Part shown: positions 25,258 to 34,132 of the stretch, in pieces
Layout: each line of letters begins with the position of its first letter
Position numbering within the stretch: the first letter of the stretch is position 1
Assembly: GCA_042218065.1 (NCBI GenBank)
Contig: JBDGRL010000087.1
Location: 1-58,489, forward strand
Reading direction: 5' to 3'
Origin: JBDGRJ01 sp042218065
GTDB lineage: Bacteria > Patescibacteriota > Patescibacteriia > Magasanikbacterales > UBA922
DNA: 58,489 nt
Notes under the pieces: model-generated
Database searches by the model: none
What the model saw: the letters and a program-made list of their open reading frames with translations, nothing else
What the model was told of the DNA's origin: nothing
Translations under genes and position numbers: made by a program

Positions 25258-26298
25258 TTATTCTCTCAAATACCTTTGCACCTTTCTGTTGTGTTCTTGT
25301 AAAGTTTTGCTAAAATGAGCTTTACCGCTTTCATCTGTGAGAAAATACCAATATCCATTTTCTATAGGTGATACTGCTGCTTTAATCGATTTTAGACTAG
25401 GGTTAGAGATGGGTCCGGGTGGCAGATTTGAATATTCATATGTATTGTAACTATTTTTAGAACTACGTTGCTTGTCAGTAGTGAACTTAGTATCGGTTTC
25501 ACCATGTATATAATGTACTGTAGAGTCCATCTGCAAAGGCCAATCTTGTCTTAATCTGCGCCAAATAATATCAGCTACCTTTCTTTTATCTTTTTGTCTC
25601 TGAACCTCTTTTTCTAAAATACTTGCTACAGTTAAAACCTCATGTACTGTACGCTCTTCCTGCTTTATCTTATTAAATAACTGCTCAGAAAACTGCTTTT
25701 GCCTGGACTTAACTAACCTTATAATTATCTCCTCTATAGAGCTGTCTTTGGAAATCCGATAAGTATCCGGTCTTATATATCCCTCCAAGCTGATCCCTCT
25801 AGGTTTACTTTTGAGTATGGCTGGAGTTTTCTTAAATATATCTAAGTAATAATTTTCTGTAACTTCAGCCGGTCTGCCTGTAACTCGATAAAGCTGAGAC
25901 TTATCTCTAATAATGTTTTTATCTTCAAAATAGCTACCTAATTTATAAAGATTCCAACCGGGAATAACGGTTATTTCTAGTTCATTCTTCTGGGGATTTT
26001 TTAAAGCTGTAGCTACTCGAGCTATAGTTATTGGTTCTTTTACCTTGAAGGTTCCGGGGCGAACCTTGGTATCCAAATTCTTAAAAGATAGATATTTCTC
26101 AAATAACCACCTATTGCGTATTATATTCTTTTTTTCTAATTTTTCTGAAATCTCTTTTACGCTTTCTTTTTCATTTATACGAAATGTTACCACATCTCTG
26201 TCCTGTGCTTCAGCAGTATAAATTTCCGTGTAAACAAACCAGCCACCTAGAATTATAGAGAAACTAAATAATATTATTATCCAATAATGCAACTTCAT
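25258..26298 (-). CDS. mltG: Endolytic peptidoglycan transglycosylase MltG
   Basis: 346 residues with an N-terminal membrane helix (about 5-25), a LysM-like domain (VTFRINEKESVKEISEKL) and the YceG/MltG catalytic domain. The catalytic Glu lies in VASILEKEVQRQKDKRKVADIIWRRL, and the conserved NTYEYSNLPPGPISNP block follows. It cuts nascent glycan strands and sets their length. Its start is 9 bp from the manC stop, so the genes are probably co-transcribed. No SD. Confidence 0.95.
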   Translation of the reverse strand: MKLHYWIIILFSFSIILGGWFVYTEIYTAEAQDRDVVTFRINEKESVKEISEKLEKKNIIRNRWLFEKYLSFKNLDTKVRPGTFKVKEPITIARVATALKNPQKNELEITVIPGWNLYKLGSYFEDKNIIRDKSQLYRVTGRPAEVTENYYLDIFKKTPAILKSKPRGISLEGYIRPDTYRISKDSSIEEIIIRLVKSRQKQFSEQLFNKIKQEERTVHEVLTVASILEKEVQRQKDKRKVADIIWRRLRQDWPLQMDSTVHYIHGETDTKFTTDKQRSSKNSYNTYEYSNLPPGPISNPSLKSIKAAVSPIENGYWYFLTDESGKAHFSKTLQEHNRKVQRYLRE

Positions 26299-26307
26299 GT
26301 AGGGTCT

Positions 26308-27363
26308 TTATAGGTATTGCTCTAAGCCTTTTTCTTGGAGAAGTTTCAAGATAGATTTTATATCTTTCATGTTGTCTTTCGAGCATACTAACAATACATC
26401 ATCAGTATTTATCACCATTTTACCATCAAGACCTATAGCTGTGGTTAACTTATCCTCTTCATTATAAACAAAACTATCTTCGGTATCTTCCACCACTATA
26501 TCACCGCTTCCTTTGGTTAAATTCTCACTTTTAGAGCTAGTCAATGCCTCCTTCAGTGCATACAAGGTCCCAGGATCGCTCCAACCCAGATCAGTTTTCA
26601 ACACTACTGCTTGGTCATCATCTACCCTTTCGGCGATAGCATCATCAAAATGCTTTTGTTCTATATTTTCATACTTTTCATTTAGCTTCTGCTCATCTGC
26701 AACCATCCTTTTTATTTTTGCAAACATTTCCGGTTCATATTCCTGGTACAGTTCAATGCAATAATCAAGATCAAAAATAAAATAACCCGGATTCCACATC
26801 CACTCTCCGCTCTGATACATCTGTTCACACTTTTCCTTTGTTGGACGATAACTCCAACCACGGAATTTGTACTCATTTTCTTTAATTTGCTCTCCTAGAT
26901 GTATCCATCCCATATTTTCATTGGCAAATCTCGGCTTTTCTGCTAAAAACACTAGTTGCTGAGGGTTTTCTTCCACCAATCTTTCTCCATGTTCTAAAGC
27001 CTGTCTAAAATTATCAGGTTTTGTCATAAAATGATCAGCCCACAACATAGCCGTTGCTCCTTCAAGGCCTCTTTGCTTTAGCCGAAGAAGACTTAAACAA
27101 ACCGCAGCAGCCAGATCTCTCTTTGCAGGTTCAGTCAGGATATGACTTTCATCTAGTTCTGGAAGTTGATCAGAAACGGTATCCGTATATTTCTCATTAG
27201 TAGAAATATAAACATTATCCAAACCAAACTCACGTACTCGATCTACAGCCATTTGAAGGGTTGACTTCTCGCCTTTGAATACTTGAAATTGCTTAGGTGA
27301 GTTCTGCCTACTAAGAGGCCACAACCTTCGACCGGTCCCCCCTGCAAATATGACAGTATTCAT
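26308..27363 (-). CDS. manC: Mannose-1-phosphate guanylyltransferase
   Basis: 351 residues. It makes GDP-mannose from GTP and mannose 1-phosphate. The nucleotidyltransferase signature VIFAGGTGRRLWPLSRQNSPKQF is at residues 4-26, and later blocks are WADHF, PGYFIFDLDY and LGWSDPGTLYAL. The isomerase half found in long bifunctional enzymes is absent. The start overlaps the PAP2 phosphatase stop as ATGA. GDP-mannose would supply envelope glycans, in line with the neighbouring wall genes. Confidence 0.94.
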   Translation of the reverse strand: MNTVIFAGGTGRRLWPLSRQNSPKQFQVFKGEKSTLQMAVDRVREFGLDNVYISTNEKYTDTVSDQLPELDESHILTEPAKRDLAAAVCLSLLRLKQRGLEGATAMLWADHFMTKPDNFRQALEHGERLVEENPQQLVFLAEKPRFANENMGWIHLGEQIKENEYKFRGWSYRPTKEKCEQMYQSGEWMWNPGYFIFDLDYCIELYQEYEPEMFAKIKRMVADEQKLNEKYENIEQKHFDDAIAERVDDDQAVVLKTDLGWSDPGTLYALKEALTSSKSENLTKGSGDIVVEDTEDSFVYNEEDKLTTAIGLDGKMVINTDDVLLVCSKDNMKDIKSILKLLQEKGLEQYL

Positions 27364-27932
27364 AGAAATAATTGTTTAAAAACTTTGTAAATGGGTTGTG
27401 TAATATTATCTAAAAGCCAAGGTGAAATCAAGACAAAAAAAGCTGCTACCAAGATGCCACCCAGCACATCTTTCGGGTAATGAACGCCTACATACACTCG
27501 GCCTGCTCCAACTAAAAGCGCAAAAAGAAGTAGAATGAAACCAAACCAAAGAGGTGCACCCATCAATACTGTGCTCAACATGATAATAAATGCAGCTATA
27601 GTATGGTCTGACGGAAAAGTTTTCCAGGTACTCAACGGATTCAACAGTTGTTTTATCTCAGGATACTTTTCAGAAGGTCTATTTTTTGGCGAAATAAAAG
27701 CCCAAGCCCAACTAAATAAATAGGCAAAAGCACCAGCTGTAAGTATTATTTTAAAAAATCTCTTTAAGTTATCTACTCCAGATTCAGCCAAAACTGTAGT
27801 AGCCCACAAAAAAGCTAAAAACACCAGAACAAAAAGTAAATTATGTGCACAAAACATCATGATCTTATCCAACCACTCCTTTTCTCCTATTTTATCATTT
27901 ATTTTAAGAAATAGATCTTCGCTCCAATTCAT
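27360..27932 (-). CDS. PAP2-family membrane phosphatase
   Basis: A 190-residue polytopic protein with the three PAP2 motifs: KNRPSEKYP, FPSDHTIAAF and GRVYVGVHYPKDVLGG. Family members remove phosphate from undecaprenyl pyrophosphate or phosphatidate. Given the manC, mltG and FemAB context, undecaprenyl pyrophosphate recycling (BcrC-like) is plausible (inference). The last bases overlap the manC ATG. Confidence 0.92.
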   Translation of the reverse strand: MNWSEDLFLKINDKIGEKEWLDKIMMFCAHNLLFVLVFLAFLWATTVLAESGVDNLKRFFKIILTAGAFAYLFSWAWAFISPKNRPSEKYPEIKQLLNPLSTWKTFPSDHTIAAFIIMLSTVLMGAPLWFGFILLLFALLVGAGRVYVGVHYPKDVLGGILVAAFFVLISPWLLDNITQPIYKVFKQLFL

Positions 27933-27945
27933 AATATTTGGTTGA

Positions 27946-28962
27946 TTATAAAAATTCCCTTAACTTCCTTGCTATGGAATAAAAATTATAGCGAATAGCC
28001 CCTAAAATTACATCCTTAGCTGGCGGATAGGAAATAGGTTTGGGATTAAAACGAACTTTAAACCTAGTAACACCTGATAAACTATGATCTTCGGGCCAAC
28101 ACTTACCAAAAGACTTATCGTAACCAGACATATCTTCAATCTCCTCTTCATCATAAACCGGAGCCGAACCCCAAAAGTCATAGTAACTGCACCCTCGATC
28201 TTTAGCTAACCTGATACCTTCCCACTGAATCTTATAGGTTGCCATCACATCACTGTGTTTTCTGGTCGAAGCGCCATGTAAGTAAGTCATGGTGTCATTT
28301 GATTCTATCAAGATATTAGATGCCAAGGGTTCTCCTTGAAAATAAGCAATCAGCTGATAAGAAGAATCCAATTCCAGCATTTTTTCATAATAATTTTTGG
28401 GATGACCGCTAAAACCTGCCCTCTCTTCAGTTTCTTTTTGCAGCTTATAAAATATATTTAGATCTTGTTCTTTTTTTACTTCTACTCCTTTCCTGTCCGA
28501 TAATCTAATATTGTACCTTGTCTTTGAGTGCATATCCTCCAATAAATCCTCCTCACTAGAATCTAAATTTAAAACTAAGGTATTTTTTGGTTGTCTAGAG
28601 TGTGAATCTACTGTATCATACTTCTCAAAAGACAACTGAGTATCTAATTCTACTTGCTTATTATTGTCGGGTTCAACTCTGCAAAAAGCAACTTTATCCT
28701 GAAGGTGACCAAACAACTCTTCAGTGCAGGCTTGGATGGGTATACGAGGAAAATAAGCATAGGTTAGCCCAGGAACCAACTCATGTATTATGCCTTGAGC
28801 TTGAGTTACTACTGAATCACCTTGTTTAAGTTGAAGCCTTAGCACATCTTTTCCTAAACTTTGCTTAAACTCTCCCCATTCCCAAGACTGCAAGAACTGC
28901 GATTGTTTCTGGCTATGATTTGATTTCCAGTTGTTCCTACTTTTACATTCTTCTATTTTCAT
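27946..28962 (-). CDS. FemAB/FmhB-like aminoacyl transferase
   Basis: 338 residues of the double-GNAT fold typical of peptidoglycan bridge-forming enzymes. Recognisable parts are FLQSWEWGEFKQSLG at the N-terminus, YAYFPRIP, SKTRYNIRLSDRKGVEV in the centre, and YYDFWGSAP with SGVTRFKVRFNPKP near the end. It would add amino acids from aminoacyl-tRNA to lipid II or another glycan. It is the first gene of a minus-strand run with PAP2, manC and mltG. No SD. Confidence 0.9.
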   Translation of the reverse strand: MKIEECKSRNNWKSNHSQKQSQFLQSWEWGEFKQSLGKDVLRLQLKQGDSVVTQAQGIIHELVPGLTYAYFPRIPIQACTEELFGHLQDKVAFCRVEPDNNKQVELDTQLSFEKYDTVDSHSRQPKNTLVLNLDSSEEDLLEDMHSKTRYNIRLSDRKGVEVKKEQDLNIFYKLQKETEERAGFSGHPKNYYEKMLELDSSYQLIAYFQGEPLASNILIESNDTMTYLHGASTRKHSDVMATYKIQWEGIRLAKDRGCSYYDFWGSAPVYDEEEIEDMSGYDKSFGKCWPEDHSLSGVTRFKVRFNPKPISYPPAKDVILGAIRYNFYSIARKLREFL

Positions 28963-29012
28963 AGTAATATAATAATTGATTTAGTGGGTTGTTGCAATAA
29001 TTTTAACTCCTG

Positions 29013-29139
29013 AGACCGTTGAGAAACTATTCTAAAGCGGGTTCGGACTATTTCTGAGCTTCGCTGGTTAGGCAAGCTGAAGGCTTCAGCCCAGAATTAG
29101 CCCTGCACCCTCCTGATTATGTAGGTTTTTAAACGGTCT
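29013..29139. repeat. Structured intergenic element upstream of rpmF
   Basis: A closed element bounded by AGACCGTT (29013-29020) and AACGGTCT (29132-29139). Inside are a CTGAA-GGC-TTCAG hairpin within GCAAGCTGAAGGC and TTCTG/CAGAA pairing. The core GCAAGCTGAAGGC recurs in the hairpin at 30775-30833, and a looser relative with similar ends lies at 55836-55930. The 28963-29263 gap between divergent genes otherwise holds only the rpmF promoter. Confidence 0.5.
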
Positions 29140-29151
29140 GACTCCTGGATC

Positions 29152-29180
29152 TTGATTTTGTTTAATTATTAATGTATAAT
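29152..29180 (+). promoter_or_regulatory. Promoter of rpmF-nusB-rnc
   Basis: TTGATT (29152-29157), a 17 bp spacer, TATAAT (29175-29180), about 75 nt before the L32 ATG. Confidence 0.8.
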
Positions 29181-29263
29181 GCTTCTGCATTAATTTATAT
29201 TACTACTATTGGATTTTAAACTCAAAGTTATACTCAAACCAATAGTAAGAAATAAAAAATATT

Positions 29264-29431
29264 ATGGCTGTACCAAAGAAAAAAACACCAAAAAAAGCTA
29301 CAAAATCAAGAAGGGCAAACTTTGGAATAGAAGAAAAGAATACTATTATTTGCAATTCTTGCAATGAAGAAAAATTGCCACATCAAGCTTGTAGCAACTG
29401 TGGCTACTTCAAAGGAAGAAAAGTAGACTAA
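29264..29431 (+). CDS. rpmF: Large ribosomal subunit protein bL32
   Basis: 55 residues. It begins AVPKKKTPKKATKSRRA, typical of L32, and carries a zinc ribbon with CNSCNEEK and CSNCGYFKGRKV. Cys spacing is CxxC-x11-CxxC. It starts a plus-strand operon with nusB and rnc, a common order in CPR and Firmicutes. The ATG follows AATATT with no SD. Confidence 0.95.
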   Translation: MAVPKKKTPKKATKSRRANFGIEEKNTIICNSCNEEKLPHQACSNCGYFKGRKVD

Positions 29432-29459
29432 ATTAACTTAACTCAATCCTTCCAAACTT

Positions 29460-29882
29460 ATGTCCAAACGGCACCTTGCTCGTTCCATAGCAATGCAAAT
29501 TCTATACCAATGGGACTTTCGCGGACGTCCTTCAGCTGCGCTTCCTGCTATAGCTGACAAAACTATAGAAGAATTTGGAGTTGGATTAGATGAAAATATA
29601 GAATATATCAAAGAAACCGTGGACGGCGTGACTGACCATCTCGAAGAGATCGATGAGGAACTGGAAGAGTACTCAACAAAGTGGGATATTGATCAGATGT
29701 CAATAGTTGATAGAAATATACTTAGAATAGGTCTATATGAGCTAAAAATAAATGATGACATACCGGAAAAAGTAGCTATTGATGAGGCTATAGAGGTTGC
29801 AAAATCATACGGTGGTCCCTCAAGTGGAAAATTTGTCAATGGTATTTTAGGTGCAATTTTTAATGACATGAAAGATAATTAA
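29460..29882 (+). CDS. nusB: Transcription antitermination factor NusB
   Basis: A 140-residue all-helical protein. The start SKRHLARSIAMQILYQWDF and the later DRNILRIGLYEL, KVAIDEAIEVAKSYG and SGKFVNGILGAI blocks are the NusB signature. It binds boxA RNA with S10 to support rRNA transcription. It lies 28 bp after rpmF and 6 bp before rnc. No SD. Confidence 0.97.
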   Translation: MSKRHLARSIAMQILYQWDFRGRPSAALPAIADKTIEEFGVGLDENIEYIKETVDGVTDHLEEIDEELEEYSTKWDIDQMSIVDRNILRIGLYELKINDDIPEKVAIDEAIEVAKSYGGPSSGKFVNGILGAIFNDMKDN

Positions 29883-29888
29883 AATCAA

Positions 29889-30647
29889 ATGATAGAAGCG
29901 TATAAAGAAAAAAACTTTGAAAAATTTGAAGAGAAAATAGGTATCGAGTTTGAAAATAAAAAATACTTAGTACAAGCTTTTGTTCACCGGTCCTTTATAA
30001 ATGAATCTCGAGATTTTCCACTTCATCATAATGAGAGACTGGAGTTTCTGGGTGATGCTGTTTTAGAGCTGTCAGTAACTGAATATCTATTTCGCAATTA
30101 TCTAAACCCGGAAGGTGAGTTAACCAACTGGAGAGCAGCTCTCGTCAACGCTGAGATGTGCTCTAGAGTAGCAAGAGAGTTAGAAATGAACCCATACCTA
30201 TTCCTATCTAAGGGGGAAGCCCAAGATGAAAACTCGAAAGCAAGAGATTACATATTAGCCAATGCAATCGAGGCGCTTATAGGTGCTATTTATTTAGATC
30301 AAGGTTTTGAAACAGCTGATGAATTTATCCGAGAGTGGATTGTAAATAAACTTCCGGAAGTGCTGGAGCAAGGTCTGTGGATGGATCCAAAATCCAGATT
30401 CCAAGAAGCAGCACAAGAAAAAGTAGGAATCACCCCTACATACGACGTACTGCAAGAAGAGGGTCCTGATCATGATAAATCCTTCTTGGTTGGGGTATTC
30501 TTAGATGATAAAAAGATAGCAGCAGGTACAGGCTCAAGTAAGCAAGAAGCACAAGAAAATGCAGCAAATAAAGCAATGAAAAAGAAAGGATGGGGTGGTC
30601 CCGATGTAAAAGTAAAAGAAAGAGAGCCTGGAGATCCATTGGGTTAA
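29889..30647 (+). CDS. rnc: Ribonuclease III
   Basis: 252 residues. The catalytic domain has the signature ERLEFLGDAVLEL (near 53-65) and the second acidic motif ANAIEALIGAIYLDQG. A C-terminal double-stranded-RNA-binding domain follows (RFQEAAQEKVGITPTYDV to AANKAMKKKG). It processes rRNA precursors and structured RNAs. It ends the rpmF-nusB-rnc unit, 48 bp before tRNA-Lys. No SD. Confidence 0.97.
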   Translation: MIEAYKEKNFEKFEEKIGIEFENKKYLVQAFVHRSFINESRDFPLHHNERLEFLGDAVLELSVTEYLFRNYLNPEGELTNWRAALVNAEMCSRVARELEMNPYLFLSKGEAQDENSKARDYILANAIEALIGAIYLDQGFETADEFIREWIVNKLPEVLEQGLWMDPKSRFQEAAQEKVGITPTYDVLQEEGPDHDKSFLVGVFLDDKKIAAGTGSSKQEAQENAANKAMKKKGWGGPDVKVKEREPGDPLG

Positions 30648-30694
30648 AGAATTTTTCTAACCTGTAATTTGGATTTTTAGACAATCAATTTTAC

Positions 30695-30767
30695 GCACCG
30701 TTAGCTCAGTCGGTAGAGCAGGAGTCTCTTAAACTCAAGGTCGCAGGTTCGATTCCTGCACGGTGCA
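30695..30767 (+). tRNA. tRNA-Lys (anticodon CTT)
   Basis: A 73 nt cloverleaf: acceptor GCACCGT with ACGGTGC, D stem GCTC/GAGC, anticodon loop CTCTTAA with CTT at 34-36, T arm GCAGG-TTCGATT-CCTGC. The outer anticodon-stem pair (27-43) is mismatched. CCA is not encoded. Confidence 0.95.
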
Positions 30768-30774
30768 CTGGTTC

Positions 30775-30833
30775 GATACACTTCTTCTGGCTTGCTGGTC
30801 AGCAAGCTGAAGGCAAACCAGAAGAAGTGTATC
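30775..30833. repeat. Large perfect hairpin after tRNA-Lys
   Basis: A 16 bp perfect stem (30775-30790 with 30818-30833, beginning GATACACTTC) encloses a second 7 bp hairpin, CTTGCTG with CAGCAAG (30791-30806), and GCTGAAGGC. No strong T run follows. It contains GCAAGCTGAAGGC, as in the element at 29013-29139. Confidence 0.8.
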
Positions 30834-30928
30834 TGCAACTTATTTTCTTTAAAAATAAAGCAGTATTTGCAATTTTTTGTTTTCAATTATAATCAGACAA
30901 ACTGTGATATAAAATATTCAAAAAATAT

Positions 30929-31002
30929 ACACCCGTAGCTCAACTGGATAGAGCGGCTGACTTCGGATCAGCAGGTTGGGGGTTCGACTCCTCCCGGGTG
31001 TA
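30929..31002 (+). tRNA. tRNA-Arg (anticodon TCG)
   Basis: A 74 nt cloverleaf: acceptor ACACCCG with CGGGTGT, D arm GCTC/GAGC, anticodon stem GCTGA/TCAGC with loop CTTCGGA, T arm GGGGG-TTCGACT-CCTCC. No encoded CCA. Its 3' end plus flank GGGTGTACTTTT reappears exactly in the repeat copy ending at 35899, and the accessory region begins right after it. Confidence 0.95.
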
Positions 31003-31030
31003 CTTTTTGCTTGTTTAAGTAAAAAATATA

Positions 31031-32362
31031 CTACTGGTCTTCTCTTAATCTATCTTCTATAAAAAGCTTATAACCAATTACATAAACTACCAGAGAAATA
31101 AGCATAGCATCTAAGGTAGAAATAGTAGTAAGCTTAAACAGACCCAAGCCATTAGATTTAACTGGCATTGTCATATAACCACCTATACTACCAATAAACC
31201 AAGATATGAAAGGGAAGATGCGAAGATTAGATATCTTATCAATATTTTCAAATTTATAGAATTCTCTATTAAAAAGATAGAAATCAGCTAGATAAACACT
31301 AGCTATCGGAGGAATAGCTACACTTAAGAGTAACAACCAAGACTGGAATTGGTCTAATATTCCCCAAATAGCAAGTAGTGTCCCTGCTATACCCACAATT
31401 ACCGTAATCTGCCACTTTTTAAGAGGAAATATTGTATTTAGTCCTAGAGAGGAAACATAAAGATTATTATCATTAGTACTCCAAGAAGCTAAAAACAGAA
31501 CTATAAAACCAAAAGTCCCCAAACCCAAAGAATACATTACTTTATTAAATTCCTCCGCTCCTGTAGGTGCTGCTGCTATTGCAGATATTATCAAGAGAAT
31601 TGGCAACATAAGAAGATGACCAAATGCTGCTGCACCTGCTCCCTGTTTTGGTGTTTCTGCGTACCTAGTTAAATCTGGCTTATAAACACTAGCTGCTATT
31701 ACACTTCCTACCACCATAGAAATGGCTGCACCTGTACTTAACGAACCGCCACTCATAAGAGATGATATAACACCGCCCTGCCCGAAAGCCTTATATAGAG
31801 ACAAAATTAATAATATACCTAAGAGTGGAACTGAAAATAGGCTTAACTTATGTAAACCCTTAAACCCAAATATAGCCGTTAGTATCATCAGCAGCCCTGA
31901 AAATCCAATTATTAAAGATTGATTAATTGATATCGAGAAAGTATTGCTAAGAATTTCCTGTAAAGAAAACCCAAAGACCCCAAGGTTGATGCCTACCCAA
32001 CCAAACATTGTCACTGCTATAACTAAAGCTACTACCTTTGCCCCACTTTTTCCGAAAGTAAATTTAGATATCATATAAGTCGAAAGTCGTGTCTTTGCCC
32101 CTACCATTGAAGTAGGGATAGTTATGAGAGTAACAATAGCAGTGCCTGCAAGAGTGGATATAATTAAGCCACTCAGAGTTAATTTATGCCCTAAAACAAA
32201 ACCTAGAAGAAGTATTGGTATTGCAATAATAGAACCAACAAATACTACTCCTATATTGAACCAATCTTTAGTTTCAGAATCTGGGACAGGTCTGTCAGCG
32301 TAATCCTCTAATAATTCTGATTTTTTACTATCTGGCCTAGAAGTGTTTGTACTTTTAGACAC
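31031..32362 (-). CDS. NCS1-family purine/cytosine permease (CodB-like)
   Basis: A 443-residue transporter with about 12 membrane helices and a charged N-terminus. The GTAIVTLITIPTSMVGAKTR segment and the following KFTFGKSGAKVVALV match the NCS1 family, which imports cytosine, purines, hydantoins or thiamine with Na+ or H+. The substrate cannot be read here. Nucleobase import would suit an auxotrophic CPR cell. It is the first gene after tRNA-Arg, on the opposite strand, and is separated from the next gene by a 31 bp repeat copy. Confidence 0.85.
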   Translation of the reverse strand: MSKSTNTSRPDSKKSELLEDYADRPVPDSETKDWFNIGVVFVGSIIAIPILLLGFVLGHKLTLSGLIISTLAGTAIVTLITIPTSMVGAKTRLSTYMISKFTFGKSGAKVVALVIAVTMFGWVGINLGVFGFSLQEILSNTFSISINQSLIIGFSGLLMILTAIFGFKGLHKLSLFSVPLLGILLILSLYKAFGQGGVISSLMSGGSLSTGAAISMVVGSVIAASVYKPDLTRYAETPKQGAGAAAFGHLLMLPILLIISAIAAAPTGAEEFNKVMYSLGLGTFGFIVLFLASWSTNDNNLYVSSLGLNTIFPLKKWQITVIVGIAGTLLAIWGILDQFQSWLLLLSVAIPPIASVYLADFYLFNREFYKFENIDKISNLRIFPFISWFIGSIGGYMTMPVKSNGLGLFKLTTISTLDAMLISLVVYVIGYKLFIEDRLREDQ

Positions 32363-32453
32363 AAAATTAAGTTTATTAACTTGTACCTTAATTTTTTATA
32401 TTTTACAATTATAACTTTATTTTACCAAATAGAAAGATTTTGTTTTTAACCAT

Positions 32454-32484
32454 TTTAGTTTGAACCCGTTCCACTAGAGCGTAC
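32454..32484 (+). repeat. 31 bp array repeat, copy A
   Basis: Begins TTTAGTTTGAACC and ends CCACTAGAGCGTAC. Same orientation and length as copies B, C, D and E. It lies between the NCS1 permease and the LivJ-type gene. Confidence 0.85.
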
Positions 32485-32556
32485 TGGTCTTTTTTTGTTT
32501 TAATTTGGGGGAAGTATTTTTAACCCTTTGTGAAAACATCCGAGTTCAGAGCTAAA

Positions 32557-33681
32557 CTATTCTACCTTAATTACTTTATCCTCAGTTACCTTCTTCAACT
32601 TTGCTTCCTTTTCTTGAGGGTAGTTACTTTCAGTAAAATCAATTGGTCCTGATGCACCCTCAAAGGAAACAGATTGAAGACCTTTAGAAATACCCTTGCT
32701 CGTAGCTTTGTCAGAACCCTCAATAGCTTTCTTAATAGCATACACCGCATCATAAGCTGTACCTGCTGCTATTTGTGGTTCTTTTCCGTGAAAATTCTTG
32801 AATTTATTTACAAAATCTTTGCTTGGTTGAGGAAAGTCAAAGAAGTAGACCCCTTTAGTCTCCTTTTTAGTTAGCTTTCCAGATTCAAGAAAACCTGCTA
32901 ACTTCTCGTGAAATAATGGAATAGCTTCTAGGTCTAGTTCTCGATATCTTTTTACAAAGTTTATATAATCAGCCTGATTAACCACTACTATTACTGAATC
33001 AGAGTCTTTTTGTTCAACTTTAGCTAGAACAGTACGCAAGTCATTGTTGTCTTTTTTGGGTAAAAAGATAGTATCCAATAGCTCACTATCTTCTTTTTTC
33101 AAAGCTTGTTTAAAAGCATCTACATAGGCTTTGCCCCAGCTATTATTTACTGAGATAATTACAGCATCTTTAACATTTCTCTTTTGAATAAACTTTCTTA
33201 CCGCCTTAATACTACCTTTAGCTGCTGGAAAAGTAGTATAGAAATAAGAACTATTTCGTGCCTGTTCAGATAAACTATCAAAAGGAGCACCTGCAGAAAT
33301 CATTGGAACCCCTTTTCTATTAGCTATTGGAATTACTGGATTGGCTAGAAAATCCCATTGTAATCCAACAATAGCAGAGACATTATTTACATTTATTAGC
33401 TTCTTTACAGCACTTACAGTCTTTTTAGGTTTAGTTCTGTCGTCTTCATAAATAGCTTTTATCTTCTTTCCATTTACACCGCCGTTTTTATTTATTTCAT
33501 TGATGGCCAGCTCTACTCCTTTTTTAATATTCTGCCCATAAAAAGAACCTGCTCCTGTTAGGCTAGAAACTATCCCTAACTTTATTTTTTCTTGTTTATT
33601 CTGTTTTTTGTTAGCGCTACAACCTGCTCCAAGTAAAATTATTAAAGAAAATATAGCAAGAAAGGATATTGCTTTTTTCAT
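32557..33681 (-). CDS. Leucine-type ABC substrate-binding lipoprotein (LivJ-like), orphan
   Basis: A 374-residue lipoprotein with lipobox LGAGC (Cys20). The periplasmic-binding fold type I shows IKLGIVSSLTGAGSFYGQNIKKGVELAINEINKNGG and the GKKIKAIYEDD block of branched-chain amino acid or amide binders. No permease or ATPase genes are in the window, so it may act as a sensor or scavenging protein, or use a remote transporter. It is bounded by repeat copies A and B like a cassette. The ATG lacks an SD. Confidence 0.88.
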   Translation of the reverse strand: MKKAISFLAIFSLIILLGAGCSANKKQNKQEKIKLGIVSSLTGAGSFYGQNIKKGVELAINEINKNGGVNGKKIKAIYEDDRTKPKKTVSAVKKLINVNNVSAIVGLQWDFLANPVIPIANRKGVPMISAGAPFDSLSEQARNSSYFYTTFPAAKGSIKAVRKFIQKRNVKDAVIISVNNSWGKAYVDAFKQALKKEDSELLDTIFLPKKDNNDLRTVLAKVEQKDSDSVIVVVNQADYINFVKRYRELDLEAIPLFHEKLAGFLESGKLTKKETKGVYFFDFPQPSKDFVNKFKNFHGKEPQIAAGTAYDAVYAIKKAIEGSDKATSKGISKGLQSVSFEGASGPIDFTESNYPQEKEAKLKKVTEDKVIKVE

Positions 33682-33907
33682 AGTAGTTTCACTAGTAAAT
33701 AAGACTGTCTTTAGCTTAGGATAAAGACATCAGTTAATCAAATAGACTAAAAGGGTTATGTTTCTGTAGAACCATCAAAATATAATATAAAAACCATAAG
33801 AAACGGTGCCTTTAAGTTAGTTAAATTTCCTCTTTGGAAGTAAAATATAACCCTCAATAAGGACTATTAAACTTAAGTTTGTAAGAAGATATTGTTTACT
33901 AATCACA

Positions 33908-33938
33908 TTTAGTTCGAACCTGCTCCACTAGAGCGTAC
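33908..33938 (+). repeat. 31 bp array repeat, copy B
   Basis: Starts TTTAGTTCGAACC and ends TCCACTAGAGCGTAC. It is nearly identical to copy C over its first 22 bases. It lies in the 33682-34132 gap, which also holds a DnaA-box-like site and an 11 bp triplicated repeat. Confidence 0.88.
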
Positions 33939-34053
33939 GATACTATTCTTACTTTAATTTAGGTAAATTTATTTTAACCACCTTACTTACCTTCAAACTT
34001 TTTTAGAATCTAAAGAAATTATTATTTAAAATCTTATAAACAATATTTTTAAG

Positions 34054-34109
34054 TTATCCACATATTTTATAGATGTAACATAGATGTAACATAGATGTAA
34101 CATCTAAGG
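34054..34109 (+). repeat. DnaA-box-like site plus three 11 bp iterons
   Basis: TTATCCACA (34054-34062) matches the DnaA box consensus. Three tandem copies of TAGATGTAACA follow (34070-34102). The last runs into TCTA to form the palindrome TAGATGT-A-ACATCTA. The surroundings are AT-rich, with another TAATCCACA at about 34120. It could be an iteron-like replication or regulatory site; no Rep gene is seen. Confidence 0.6.
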
Positions 34110-34132
34110 GAATTTTAATTAATCCACAGACC

